Assembly (NCBI GenBank): GCA_963557065.1
Contig: CAUWCT010000002.1
Span: forward strand, 1 to 64,000
Direction of reading: 5' to 3'
DNA: 64,000 bases
From: UMGS1370 sp963557065
GTDB taxonomy: Bacteria; Bacillota; Clostridia; Lachnospirales; Lachnospiraceae
Part shown: positions 17,061 through 26,496 of the stretch, one piece after another
How the letters are laid out: each line of letters begins with the position of its first letter
Numbering within the stretch: position 1 is the first letter of the stretch
The notes under the pieces: generated by a model
Told to the model about the DNA's origin: nothing
What the model saw: the letters and a program-made list of their open reading frames with translations, nothing else
The model's database searches: none
Position numbers and translations under genes: made by a program

Positions 17061-18185
17061 TCAATGAGCTGTTTTCCTTTGTAATCCGACATTCAGCACA
17101 AGACCGATTCCGATATAAATACTGAGAAGCGAACTAATACCTGCACTGATAAACGGCAGAGGCTGTCCGGTGTTGGGCATCATCTTGGTTGCAACCATAA
17201 TGTTTACAAAACTCTGAAATGCAATCAGAGCAGCCATACCAACACAAATCAGTCTTCCTGTTAAATCTTTTGCTTTGGATGCCAGTCGGATAATTTCAAA
17301 AATGATAATCATATAAAGGCTAAGCACGATCATAACTCCGCGAAATCCCAATTCCTCTCCAATCACAGCAAAAATAAAGTCTGTCTGTTCCTGAGAAAGA
17401 AAATTGCCGTTTTTAACAGATGCTATGGTAGTATTATTTAAGCCTTTTCCGGTTAATTGGCCTGAGCCAATGGCAATCAGCGAATTGTCCTGCTGCATAT
17501 TTCCATCCTGATACTTGGGATTGGTTGGAAACACAAAGGCCAATATTCGATTTGCCTGATATCCTCTTAAGAAAGGAATCATCTCATATTGTAACAGATA
17601 GATGAACAATGCTCCAAGGGGCACAACAACTGCCAGAGCACCGCCAATCCATTTATAACTTAAACCTGCCACGAAAATCATAGCCAGGAATATGAGCACA
17701 ATAATAATACTGGTAGATAGGCTGGGTTCCGCCAAAATCAACAATACGGGAATTGAAAACAAAACCAGGGAAAGTCCTAGAATGACCGGCTGATTAAGCC
17801 TTTCCTGGTATTTGTTAAAATACCAGGAAAAGAAAATAATCAGGCCGATTTTGGCAAACTCAGACGGCTGGATCTGTCCGATACCCGGAATCACAATCCA
17901 TCTGGTGGCACCACTTACAAACTTTCCAATCAGCAATACTGCTGCCAGTATAATCACACATCCAATATAAATTAAAGAACTTAAATTGGCTATCTTATGG
18001 TAATCAATGAGTGATAAGCCGATTGCCAGAACAAAGCCTATCACAATTCCTAAAATCTGTTTGGTCACCAGCGCCTCGTCCATGTTGGACGCGCTCCGCA
18101 AAACCAGAACTCCAATTACATTGAGCAGAAAAATCTCAATCAATAAGCGGAAATTATAATTTTTAAAATCATATTCAAAAAGCAT
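17061..18185 (-). CDS. rodA: RodA/FtsW-type SEDS peptidoglycan glycosyltransferase
   Basis: Membrane glycan polymerase that works with a class B PBP in the elongation machinery. The 374-residue product has about ten helices, and shows the family blocks PSEFAKIGLI, AEPSLSTSI and GEELGFRG, plus the C-terminal MMPNTGQPLPFISAG signature. It follows minE by 23 bases. Together with mreC, mreD and mrdA in the same run it should form the Rod complex, so RodA is a better call than FtsW. Confidence 0.95.
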   Translation of the reverse strand: MLFEYDFKNYNFRLLIEIFLLNVIGVLVLRSASNMDEALVTKQILGIVIGFVLAIGLSLIDYHKIANLSSLIYIGCVIILAAVLLIGKFVSGATRWIVIPGIGQIQPSEFAKIGLIIFFSWYFNKYQERLNQPVILGLSLVLFSIPVLLILAEPSLSTSIIIVLIFLAMIFVAGLSYKWIGGALAVVVPLGALFIYLLQYEMIPFLRGYQANRILAFVFPTNPKYQDGNMQQDNSLIAIGSGQLTGKGLNNTTIASVKNGNFLSQEQTDFIFAVIGEELGFRGVMIVLSLYMIIIFEIIRLASKAKDLTGRLICVGMAALIAFQSFVNIMVATKMMPNTGQPLPFISAGISSLLSIYIGIGLVLNVGLQRKTAH

Positions 18186-18208
18186 ACTCTAGCGATACCT
18201 CTTAGTTG

Positions 18209-18478
18209 TCAAGCATTTGGAATCATACGAAAAGGAATATTGGCCTGAAGAACCGGCCCTGTTCCAGGACTCTTTGCCGATTTAAGTCCCAGAACCTGAA
18301 GTTCGATCCCATCCGCTTCAATCTCTACGTATTTTGAAATGACGCGAATCATATCATCTTTTATCTTATCCAGTATTTCCGGAGGATACTCGGTTCTATC
18401 CGATAAAAGCAGGAATTTTAATCGTTTCCTTGCAATCTCTCCAGAAGCTTTTCTCTGAAATGCAGGCCAGGTGCGCAT
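18209..18478 (-). CDS. minE: MinE topological specificity factor
   Basis: Short protein that drives MinD off the membrane and sets the division site. The 89-residue length fits, with the N-terminal MinD-binding part (RKASGEIARKRLKFLL) and the C-terminal dimerisation part (IRVISKYVEIEADGIELQVLG). The ATG at 18478 is preceded by AGGAGG six bases away; a longer frame begins at an ATG in the last codons of minD but has no ribosome site. minCDE are contiguous here. Confidence 0.95.
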   Translation of the reverse strand: MRTWPAFQRKASGEIARKRLKFLLLSDRTEYPPEILDKIKDDMIRVISKYVEIEADGIELQVLGLKSAKSPGTGPVLQANIPFRMIPNA

Positions 18479-18488
18479 ATCATCCCTC

Positions 18489-19280
18489 CTAAGCATGCCT
18501 TAAAAAGCTGCTTAACCGGCCAAGAAAACTTTTGGGTTCATCAAGTTCCATCAGAGGAATGTTCTCTCCTGTAACCCGGCGGCATATATTCATATAAGCC
18601 TGTCCGGCCAGGGAACCCATCCCTACCAAAGGCTCTCCCTGGTTGGTAGAAATGACTATGGATTCGTCATCCGGCACAGCTCCGATTACATTGACTGCTA
18701 AAATATCAATCACATCATCCACAGACATCATATCTCCCCGGCGCACCATATCCATACGGAGCCGGTTGACAATTAAATCAATGTCCTTCATCTCAACCGC
18801 TTCCAAAAGACCAATAATCCTGTCTGCATCCCGGATAGCGGAAACTTCAGGAGTTGTGACTACTAAAGCCCTGTCCGCACCGGCAATGGCATTGCGGAAT
18901 CCCTGTTCGATTCCAGCCGGACAGTCTAACAGTATGTAATCAAACTCTTCTCTTAAATCATCTGCCAGTTTTTTCATCTGCTCCGGAGTCACAGCGGTTT
19001 TATCGCGGGTCTGGGCAGACGGCAGCAAATACAGGTTGGGATATCTTTTGTCTCTTATCAGGGCTTGCTTCATACGACAGTTTCCTTCTATCACATCTAC
19101 CAGATTGTAGACGATGCGGTTCTCCAGGCCCATGACTACATCCAGGTTGCGCAGTCCTATATCTGTATCAATTAAGACTACCCGTTTACCCAGAATGGCC
19201 AGACCGGTTCCCACATTGGCAGAAGTTGTCGTCTTGCCTACCCCTCCTTTACCGGAAGTAATGACAATGACTTGACTCAT
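18489..19280 (-). CDS. minD: Septum site-determining ATPase MinD
   Basis: ParA-type ATPase that binds the membrane as a dimer and recruits MinC. The 263-residue product starts with the deviant Walker A block SGKGGVGKTT and shows DTDIGLRNLD and LLDCPAGIEQGF. The C-terminal helix (FLGRLSSFLRHA) is the amphipathic membrane-targeting sequence. AGGAGG precedes the ATG. A 69-base gap separates it from minC and contains a 9-bp tandem repeat (19297-19314). Confidence 0.97.
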   Translation of the reverse strand: MSQVIVITSGKGGVGKTTTSANVGTGLAILGKRVVLIDTDIGLRNLDVVMGLENRIVYNLVDVIEGNCRMKQALIRDKRYPNLYLLPSAQTRDKTAVTPEQMKKLADDLREEFDYILLDCPAGIEQGFRNAIAGADRALVVTTPEVSAIRDADRIIGLLEAVEMKDIDLIVNRLRMDMVRRGDMMSVDDVIDILAVNVIGAVPDDESIVISTNQGEPLVGMGSLAGQAYMNICRRVTGENIPLMELDEPKSFLGRLSSFLRHA

Positions 19281-19349
19281 AGCAATATCCTCCTGCAGCT
19301 ATTCTAGCTATTCTATTATTTTACCCTATTTTCCAAAAATTTTCCAGCA

Positions 19350-20039
19350 TTAAATAAAATTTAACATGCCAAATAAACTTTTCTTTAGTGTTTTGGTACA
19401 AATAGCATGGTTATCTACATAAGCGATTACCGGTCCCTTGCCCAGACGCTTGCCTTTTTCATCGCCCTTTTTGGTGCGATCTCCAATCCGAAGCTGCAAA
19501 GGCGCCATGTCCAATGCTACAATTACAGTATTCTCATCTCCTGAAGCTCCGGCAAAAGCAGAACCTTTTAGTTCTCCCAGCACAATGATATTGCCTCGTG
19601 CAGTCACTCTGGCTCCATGTTCCACATCTCCAATTACAACAATGCTTGCCTCGGATTCCAGCGTGTCCCCCCGGTGCAAATCCCCCTTAAAGAACTGGCC
19701 GGTGCGTTCAGAAAGTTCCATCAGCTTTTCATTCAGCGCCCTTTCGCATCGGCTGATTCGCTCTGCGTTGGTATCCAACAGGCACAGAATTTCTATCTGA
19801 GAATTTTCTGTTATGGTGTTGACAATTTTAAATTCCTGTTCCGGAGAAAGCGGACGCCCTTCCAAAGAAAGGGTCATCTGGACAGAACCCCAGAATTTTG
19901 CGCTTTCCCGAAATTTTAACGCCACATCTTCTAACAGTTGTTCAAAAGGAACCATTGGATCCAGATAGACCGACATACCAGCCCTGTTGCCTTTAATCAC
20001 TACTGTATTATGACGCATGACAGTCTCCTTTTCTTTCAA
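19350..20039 (-). CDS. minC: Septum site-determining protein MinC
   Basis: FtsZ-ring inhibitor recruited by MinD. The 229 residues have an N-terminal FtsZ-interacting domain (about 8-100) and a C-terminal right-handed beta-helix domain (about 120-225) with HRGDTLESEASIVVIGDV, GARVTARGNIIVLGELKG and AGASGD. It starts 21 bases after the mrdA stop. The ORF opens at ATG 20039, but an internal ATG (codon 8, MRHNTVV) with GGAGA upstream is equally likely as the start. Confidence 0.95.
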   Translation of the reverse strand: MKEKETVMRHNTVVIKGNRAGMSVYLDPMVPFEQLLEDVALKFRESAKFWGSVQMTLSLEGRPLSPEQEFKIVNTITENSQIEILCLLDTNAERISRCERALNEKLMELSERTGQFFKGDLHRGDTLESEASIVVIGDVEHGARVTARGNIIVLGELKGSAFAGASGDENTVIVALDMAPLQLRIGDRTKKGDEKGKRLGKGPVIAYVDNHAICTKTLKKSLFGMLNFI

Positions 20040-20060
20040 AATAATGGAAATCCGGCAAAC

Positions 20061-22952
20061 CTAGTCCTGAATCTCCACTGCAGTGGCATCCAGAGCCCCT
20101 GCTGCCTGAATTTCTTCCAGAGTCGTATATCCATAGTAATACTTATAGACATTTTTGGCAAGAGTAGCCGCGTTTCCGGAACTGTATCCATAGGGAATAT
20201 TGACTGTAACCGCAATTTCCGGAGCCGCATAAGGTGCAAATGATACAAAGAATGCATGGTTGGTACGTCTGGTATCCTCCTGAGCAGTTCCCGTTTTCCC
20301 GGCTACTTCGATGGCCAGATCTGAAAAAATACTTTTTGCAGAACCTTCTGCGATAACCTGGCGCATACCGGCCTGAACCGCATCCCAGGTAGAGGTTTTA
20401 ATATCAATAGTAGAAGATACGGCCGGCGTATAGTCCTCAATCAGATTTCCTTCTGAATCTGTCAATTTATCCAGAAGGCTCAGTTCATAAACGGTTCCCC
20501 GGTTGGCCATGGCTGTTACATATCTTGCCAACTGGGTATTGGTAAAGGCATGGCTGCCCTGTCCCATAGAAGAACGTTCCGGATCGGTATCCGAAATTTT
20601 TGGAGACGCCTCATCAATTTCCACGCCGGATGTATGATCCAGTCCGAACATAGTAGCATATTTTGCCAGTGTTTCCAGTCCAAGGCTGGTAGAATAGTTG
20701 CCGTTTTCATCCATGGACATTCTGTGAGCCAGCTCTGCCACTACGTAGTTACAGGAATTACCGATTCCTCCGATTACATCCAGTTTGCCATGACGTCCCG
20801 GATAGATCCAGCATTTGATAGGCGTGTCAATCTCCTTATATTCTCCGGTACACTCAATAGTCTCTCCCATCTGAATGACTCCTTCTTCCAGAGCCGCTAC
20901 CGCAGTAATCGGTTTAAAGGTAGAGCCAGGAGCCTTCAGCACCATGGTTGCATTATTTCGGAGGGGCAGGGAGAGATCTTCCCGAAGCTGGTTGTAGTAA
21001 TCTGCATCTACGGTTCCGGACAGACGATTGTTGTCATATCCCGGATAGGTAACCAGTGCCCGGACTTCTCCGGTATTGACATCTACAATCACGCAGGAGC
21101 CGGTACAAGGATCCAGCGCCAGCTGAGCAGGTGTCAACTCAATGCTTTTGATTTTGCTGCGGATAAAGGTATAGGCATAGCTGTCTCCTCCGGCAGAAAG
21201 CTTTGCGACCTCTTCTGCATCATACTCCAAAACACCCTGATCATAGAGGGCAATGCACAACTGCCATCCCTTTACGGTCCCATCGTTGATGAGATACCGG
21301 TAAATCTGTTTGGTAAACTGGGTGTCTTCCTGAAGCGCATTCATAATGTATTGAACCAGGCTTTCAAAGATACTGTCTGCGCTGGAATACCGATCATCAA
21401 TCTTAAGCTTTGCAGTATCAATCCATCCGTCTGCAATTCCTGCATAAATGTAGTCCCGCAGACTGATGGTATCTGCCTTCCAGGAAAGATATGCCTCACT
21501 GGTTTCATCGATCTCTGATTTCTGAATAATGCCTACTTCATCGGAGGACAGATATTCATAGATATAAACCATGTATGCCATCATGTCCTTGGGAAGCTGA
21601 CCCAACTGAGCCGCATGAGGACTTAATAATTCCGCCTGAATGTCGCTCAGTATCCGGGCCTGGGAGGAAGTCTGTATCTGATATAGCTGCTTTTCCATGG
21701 CAGAAGCATCCTCTGACCCCATATGGCTTAAGGATAAAACATTGTTATTGATTAGCTGGTAATAGACATCTTTTACCGGAATCGGCTTTTTAGAATCTTT
21801 AAATGTTTCGTCCTCTCTGATATCTTCCATCCGCAGATGATCTAAAAGAATACCTGCCAACTGACGTTCCAGAAGTTCATAGACGCCAATCTGCAGATCC
21901 TGATCAATGGACAGGTAAATGTCATTTCCGGCCTCTGGCGCTACCTCTTCCTTCACTTCCAGAATACGGCCCATGTTGTCTACGTTTACAACCTTATGTC
22001 CTTTTTTCCCCTGCAGTTCTTTTTCCATAGATGCTTCCAGTCCGGTACGCCCAACCAGATCCGTAGGCCGGTACGCCTGATTGCTTCCCTCTGGAATATC
22101 CTTGTTCAGTTCATCCAGCTGTTCTTCCTGAACCTTTCCGATATAGCCGATAATTGGTTCAAAATAGATACTGTTGTTATAGACCCGAATCGAACTTTCC
22201 TCAATCGTAACTCCCTGAAGTTCTGCCGTATTTTCCATGATTTCCGCAACTGTTTCATCAGAAACATTATTGGCGATAACGGTGCTTTCGTATTTCCGGA
22301 AGGCAGTAAGCTGCATGGTATACCAGATATTTACCATGTCCAGCGCTGTCTCGTCATCTAAAACGATGGGATTTCCCTTTTCATCTACAATGGAATCCAT
22401 CTTGTACTCTTTAAATTTTTTCTCAAATGCCTCTCTGGCCGTAATTCCAGACGGGTTTTTCCCGTTTTTATCCAGGTCTTCGGCAGTTGTCAGATTGTAA
22501 TAATCTCTTAAAAAACGGCGTTTTGCCGCTTCGCTGGTGCATGTAAAGTACATCTCTCCAGCTTCGTTGATTCCTACCTCAAATTTTCCCTCAATGGTCT
22601 CCTCGTGCTCATTCAGAATACGGACCAGGCGCAGCAGCATCCGGTTTCGGTCTACATCTTTTCTATAGGCGCCGGTATCCTGAACAGCCACAGAATAGGC
22701 CAGTTCATTGTAAGCCAGAATATTGCCGTTTCGGTCCAAAATATTGCCGCGGGTACCTGGGGTGTAAATTACCTTTTCGGTCTTTTGCATATATTCATTC
22801 AGATAGTCCTCCCCATGTATAATCTGCAGATTAAATAAGTTTACTATTAAAAGAGCAAACATCGCTGCAAACAAAACGGACAGGGCGACTAGCCTGGACG
22901 AAGCAATTTTTTGAAGGAATTCCTTCAGCATTTCCAGTAAATCTTTAAACAA
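20061..22952 (-). CDS. mrdA: Class B penicillin-binding protein 2 with a large insertion
   Basis: Elongation-specific transpeptidase. Seen in order are a membrane helix (about 20-42), the dimerisation domain beginning GNILDRNGNILAYNELAYS, GRTGLEASMEKELQG, then a transpeptidase domain with STFK, SCN (in GNSCNYVV) and KTG (in AGKTGTAQE). Between SIDQDLQ and CTGSCVIVDVNTGEVRAL there is an extra helical region of roughly 230 residues, so the protein is about 963 residues instead of the usual 600-720. I choose TTG at 22952, nine bases after GGAGAG, overlapping mreD by eight bases; ATG seven codons later is an alternative. Confidence 0.93.
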   Translation of the reverse strand: MFKDLLEMLKEFLQKIASSRLVALSVLFAAMFALLIVNLFNLQIIHGEDYLNEYMQKTEKVIYTPGTRGNILDRNGNILAYNELAYSVAVQDTGAYRKDVDRNRMLLRLVRILNEHEETIEGKFEVGINEAGEMYFTCTSEAAKRRFLRDYYNLTTAEDLDKNGKNPSGITAREAFEKKFKEYKMDSIVDEKGNPIVLDDETALDMVNIWYTMQLTAFRKYESTVIANNVSDETVAEIMENTAELQGVTIEESSIRVYNNSIYFEPIIGYIGKVQEEQLDELNKDIPEGSNQAYRPTDLVGRTGLEASMEKELQGKKGHKVVNVDNMGRILEVKEEVAPEAGNDIYLSIDQDLQIGVYELLERQLAGILLDHLRMEDIREDETFKDSKKPIPVKDVYYQLINNNVLSLSHMGSEDASAMEKQLYQIQTSSQARILSDIQAELLSPHAAQLGQLPKDMMAYMVYIYEYLSSDEVGIIQKSEIDETSEAYLSWKADTISLRDYIYAGIADGWIDTAKLKIDDRYSSADSIFESLVQYIMNALQEDTQFTKQIYRYLINDGTVKGWQLCIALYDQGVLEYDAEEVAKLSAGGDSYAYTFIRSKIKSIELTPAQLALDPCTGSCVIVDVNTGEVRALVTYPGYDNNRLSGTVDADYYNQLREDLSLPLRNNATMVLKAPGSTFKPITAVAALEEGVIQMGETIECTGEYKEIDTPIKCWIYPGRHGKLDVIGGIGNSCNYVVAELAHRMSMDENGNYSTSLGLETLAKYATMFGLDHTSGVEIDEASPKISDTDPERSSMGQGSHAFTNTQLARYVTAMANRGTVYELSLLDKLTDSEGNLIEDYTPAVSSTIDIKTSTWDAVQAGMRQVIAEGSAKSIFSDLAIEVAGKTGTAQEDTRRTNHAFFVSFAPYAAPEIAVTVNIPYGYSSGNAATLAKNVYKYYYGYTTLEEIQAAGALDATAVEIQD

Positions 22953-23463
22953 GATTGGTATCTCTCCTTTGTTCCATTTCCTCCAGCTTTCGGCTGATGA
23001 ACAAAAACAGCCGGTAAAACAGCAAGGTGGTGACAACCGTAAAAATAATTTCCGGAATAATGATGTTTTTCAAGTAATATAAAAAATTCAGTCTTTTTCG
23101 GATCAAAAACTGGAATACGTAAATATAAAGATTATACGCTAATTCATTGGCAATGGCAAGAACCATTGGCAGGGTAATATAATCTTCATAATAATACCGG
23201 CTGAAAATTCCATTTAAATAGCCGATATAAACAAATAAAAGACTGTAAAATCCAAAGTTGCCGCCTCCAAATAAATCCAGAAGAATGCCTGCAAACAGGC
23301 CGTACAGCATTCCCGCGTCTTTTCCGTAAATAAATCCCATGGAAAAGGTCAAAATCAGAAGCAGATTTGGAGATGCGCTGAAGAATGGTATTAACGGAAA
23401 GATACAGGTCTGCACTGTAAAGGCCAATACCATCAAAGCCAAATTAATGAGTATCCGTTTCAT
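22945..23463 (-). CDS. mreD: Rod shape-determining membrane protein MreD
   Basis: Small integral membrane protein of the elongation complex. The 172 residues form five or six helices and contain the family pattern GKDAGMLYGLFAGILLDLFGGGNFGFYSLL (split here as GKDAGMLYGLFAG and LDLFGGGNFGFYS). It is placed between mreC and mrdA, as usual, 11 bases after mreC. Confidence 0.94.
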   Translation of the reverse strand: MKRILINLALMVLAFTVQTCIFPLIPFFSASPNLLLILTFSMGFIYGKDAGMLYGLFAGILLDLFGGGNFGFYSLLFVYIGYLNGIFSRYYYEDYITLPMVLAIANELAYNLYIYVFQFLIRKRLNFLYYLKNIIIPEIIFTVVTTLLFYRLFLFISRKLEEMEQRRDTNLV

Positions 23464-23474
23464 AACCTCTCCTT

Positions 23475-24341
23475 TTAGCTTCCGGAACCCTCTAAAGGCC
23501 CTAACTCATCGTCGCCGGTTTCTTTTGTTCCTACAATCACCAAAACTTCCTGGAGATCATCGAAATCCGCAACCGGGACCAGATATCCGGATTTGGTGAG
23601 ACGTTCGGGATCAATGGTAATATCTGACGCATATCCTACTAGAATGCCGGGCAGAAATTTGGAACTGATATTGGAAGTTACAATCTGATCTCCGTCCTGA
23701 ATATCTCCGTCTTTGGTAATATTGGTAATGGCAAGTCTTCCGTCCTGATAAAGAGTTAAGTCACCTGCCACAATACATTTGTCACCGGTCCGAAGGCCCA
23801 TGGCGCTGACGCGGCTTAAATCATCAATAATACTCCTGACAGTAGCATAATTGGCGCCCACATCTGTCACAATTCCAACCAGACCGCCTCCCGCAATGAC
23901 ATTGGAGTCTACCTCAACCCCGTCTTCAGACCCCTTATTGATCCGGAATACCTGAAACCAGTCGCCGGAATCCTTGGCAATGACTCTAGCTCCAATGGTC
24001 TCATACTGCATATACTCCTGATCCAGCTGATACAATTCCCTCAAACGGTTTAATTCCTGCTGCTGCGCCTGAAGCCGGTTATTTTCTTCTGTCAGTTCCC
24101 CTACTCTCTTTTCCAGCTGTTCTTTTTCCTCAAGAGCGGTTTTTAACTGAGCATAGTCTGTCAACTCTTCATAAATCCCGGCTCCTACCGCATTTACTCC
24201 TGACTGAATTGGGACAAGCAAATAGCCCACTCCTGTGCGGAGCGGGTCCATAATCCCTTCTCTAAGAGAAGAAACTCCGATTAACAGGACACACAACAGT
24301 GTAAGTCCCAGCAGAATATACTTGCTGCGTTTACTCTCCAT
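23475..24341 (-). CDS. mreC: Rod shape-determining protein MreC
   Basis: Bitopic protein that activates PBP2/RodA. The 288 residues have an N-terminal membrane helix (about 8-25), a coiled coil (about 60-105, heptads in KTALEEKEQLEKRVGEL), and two beta-domains with GARVIAKDSGDWFQVFRINKGS and NVIAGGGLVGIVTDVG. The gene begins one base after the radC stop. mreB, which often sits between these two in Clostridia, is not present here. Confidence 0.95.
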   Translation of the reverse strand: MESKRSKYILLGLTLLCVLLIGVSSLREGIMDPLRTGVGYLLVPIQSGVNAVGAGIYEELTDYAQLKTALEEKEQLEKRVGELTEENNRLQAQQQELNRLRELYQLDQEYMQYETIGARVIAKDSGDWFQVFRINKGSEDGVEVDSNVIAGGGLVGIVTDVGANYATVRSIIDDLSRVSAMGLRTGDKCIVAGDLTLYQDGRLAITNITKDGDIQDGDQIVTSNISSKFLPGILVGYASDITIDPERLTKSGYLVPVADFDDLQEVLVIVGTKETGDDELGPLEGSGS

Positions 24342-25055
24342 CTATAACATTCCTCGTTCCTTAAAACTCACATAAGAAGTATTTCCAATAATAATATGAT
24401 CCACCAGCGAAATCCCCAGAACAATTCCCGCTTCTTTCATCCGTCTGGTCAGTAGTTCGTCTTCCCTGCTGGGAGCCGGATCACCGCTGGGGTGATTGTG
24501 GATCAGCGCAAAACGGACTGCTCTGGCTTTTAGTGCCTCGACAAACAGTTCTCTGGGGGAAATAACAGATGCATTTACTGTGCCTTTTGACAGCAGCACA
24601 TCTTTGATAAAATGCTGTTTTGTGTCAAAAAACATAGCGTAAATGTGTTCCTGATCCAGGAAACGCAATGACTGCATGTAATACTCTGCAATCTGGGAAG
24701 GTTCCTGGTAGCATTCTGTCTGAAGGCGTCCTCCGCTTCTCCAGATTCGCCTGGAAAGTTCAAAAACGCACATTAGCTGTGCGGCCTTTACCTGTCCGAT
24801 TCCCCGGATTTTTATAAATTCTTCAAAAGATTTGGAAAGGAGTCCGAAAAGGCCCTCCTCTCCTCCTGTTTTTAAAACCTTTTGAGCCAGCTCCAGGGAA
24901 GTAGACTCTCTGGAGCCGGTTCGGATAATCACTGCCAACAGTTCAGAATCGCTTAACGTTTCGGCTCCCCGCTCCATGCAGCGCTCGTAGGGGCCTTCCC
25001 CTTTGGGCATCTGCCGCATAGTCAGTTTTTTTGTCTGTGCTGCATTTTCTTTCAT
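24342..25055 (-). CDS. radC: RadC family JAB/MPN domain protein
   Basis: Member of the RadC family, widespread and of unsettled role despite its name. The 237 residues carry an N-terminal helix-hairpin-helix (about 35-95, with LSDSELLAVIIRTG and IRGIGQVKAAQL) and a C-terminal JAB metalloprotease-like domain with HNHPSGDPAPSRED. The ATG at 25055 has AAGGA five bases upstream; a longer frame to 25139 lacks a ribosome site and would run through a pair of palindromic repeats and a -10-like element. Confidence 0.93.
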   Translation of the reverse strand: MKENAAQTKKLTMRQMPKGEGPYERCMERGAETLSDSELLAVIIRTGSRESTSLELAQKVLKTGGEEGLFGLLSKSFEEFIKIRGIGQVKAAQLMCVFELSRRIWRSGGRLQTECYQEPSQIAEYYMQSLRFLDQEHIYAMFFDTKQHFIKDVLLSKGTVNASVISPRELFVEALKARAVRFALIHNHPSGDPAPSREDELLTRRMKEAGIVLGISLVDHIIIGNTSYVSFKERGML

Positions 25056-25106
25056 AAGATTCCTTTCTTCGCAGCTCTCCAAGTACGAGACAAAAGAATC
25101 TGAAAG

Positions 25107-25129
25107 TGAATGGTTCACTGAATGGTTCC
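25107..25129. promoter_or_regulatory. Two tandem palindromic boxes before radC
   Basis: TGAATGGTTCA (25107-25117) and TGAATGGTTCC (25119-25129) are adjacent copies of a near-palindrome TGAAnnnTTCA. A minus-strand TAAAAT (25130-25135) next to them could be a -10, which would put the boxes over the transcription start. They look like an operator for a dimeric repressor, but no regulator is identified. Confidence 0.4.
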
Positions 25130-25209
25130 ATTTTAGCATAAGAATCAGCTGGTGTATATACTGTTTTCGCGGTTTTCATCGACCATATAAGACAAAATCA
25201 GTGTTTTTC

Positions 25210-26496
25210 CTATTCCGGAATAACTGCCAGACCTGCGTCCACTATTTTCTGCAGGGATTTTAAGATACCCAGTTTTGCATGATACCAGGTAAGCCCTCCC
25301 TGAAAGTATACGGCATAGGGCGGCTTGATAGGACCGTCTGCGCTTAATTCAATAGACGCTCCCTGAATGAAGGCTCCTGCTGCCATAATCACCGGCGCAT
25401 CATATCCTGGCATATCCCATGGTTCCGGCGTTACATAGCTGTCTACCGGAGCCGCCGCCTGAATCCCTTCACAAAACGCAATGACTCCTTCCGGTTTTCC
25501 GAAAGTAATAGCCTGAATAATATCATGGCGGGATTCTGTACTGTCAGGAACCACAGAAAAACCCAGCTTTTCATATAAATTTGCTGCAAAAACAGCGCCT
25601 TTCAATGCTCCTGCTACAACGGTCGGCGCCAGAAAGAGTCCCTGGAAAAAGGACTGGTTTAGTCCAAGGCTTGCGCCAACTTCTTTGCCAAGGCCCGGCG
25701 CGGTCAAACGGACAGCTGCCCGTTCAATACAGTCTTTTCGGCCCACAATATAGCCGCCGATTGGCGCCAGACCGCCTCCCGGATTTTTAATCAGAGAGCC
25801 CACCATCATGTCTGCGCCCACGTCTAATGGCTCTATGCGTTCTACAAATTCCCCATAGCAGTTATCCACCATGCAGATTACATCTGGTTTAATCTCTTTT
25901 ACAAAGGAAATCAGCTGGCCGATTCTCTCCACAGACAGCGTGGGACGGGTCTGATAACCTTTCGATCTCTGGATGGTTACCAGTCTGGTCTTTTCATTGA
26001 TGGCCTGGCGGATTCCCTCAAAATCAAACTCTCCGTTTTCCAGCAGATCTACCTGACGGTAAGTAACACCATACTCTTTTAAAGAGCCAACAGAATCCCG
26101 GATTCCAATTACTTCTTCCAATGTGTCATATGGTTTTCCTACCGGGGACAACAGTTCATCGCCCGGACGAAGGTTGGAAGACAATGCAATATGAAGGGCG
26201 TGAGTGCCGCTGATTAGCTGGGGACGTACCAGGGCGCTTTCACCATGAAACACTGTGGCGTAAACGTCCTCCAGTGCATCCCGACCCATATCGTTATATC
26301 CATATCCGGTAGTTGCTGCAAAATGAGTCTCGCTGACCCGATTTTCCTGCATTGCCGAAATCACCTTCATCTGGTTATACTCTGCATTTTCATCAATTTC
26401 CAGGAACCGCTCTTTTAAAGATTCTTCTACCGCTTTTCCGTAAGCGAGAACTTTTTTGCTGATTCCCAGTTTTTCATACATATTATCTATTGTCAT
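25210..26496 (-). CDS. YnbB-type PLP enzyme, methionine gamma-lyase family (aluminium-resistance-like)
   Basis: Cys/Met-metabolism-type PLP enzyme of the family often annotated aluminium resistance protein. The 428 residues show ATTGYGYNDMGRD, SGTHALHIAL, and the PLP lysine block GSLIKNPGGGLAPIGGY. The ATG at 26496 overlaps the miaA stop; the longer frame to 26550 would lie wholly inside miaA. The place after miaA is conserved in Firmicutes (miaA-hfq-ynbB), though no hfq gene is seen here: miaA and this gene overlap directly. The substrate is unknown. Confidence 0.9.
   Translation of the reverse strand: MTIDNMYEKLGISKKVLAYGKAVEESLKERFLEIDENAEYNQMKVISAMQENRVSETHFAATTGYGYNDMGRDALEDVYATVFHGESALVRPQLISGTHALHIALSSNLRPGDELLSPVGKPYDTLEEVIGIRDSVGSLKEYGVTYRQVDLLENGEFDFEGIRQAINEKTRLVTIQRSKGYQTRPTLSVERIGQLISFVKEIKPDVICMVDNCYGEFVERIEPLDVGADMMVGSLIKNPGGGLAPIGGYIVGRKDCIERAAVRLTAPGLGKEVGASLGLNQSFFQGLFLAPTVVAGALKGAVFAANLYEKLGFSVVPDSTESRHDIIQAITFGKPEGVIAFCEGIQAAAPVDSYVTPEPWDMPGYDAPVIMAAGAFIQGASIELSADGPIKPPYAVYFQGGLTWYHAKLGILKSLQKIVDAGLAVIPE

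Noticed and set aside
20550..21518. Plus-strand open frame of about 320 residues
   Set aside because: It lies wholly antisense to the PBP2 gene, with no recognisable motifs or ribosome site.
22953..23036. 28-residue longer PBP2 start
   Set aside because: It would overlap mreD by over 90 bases, with no ribosome site; TTG at 22952 is better placed.
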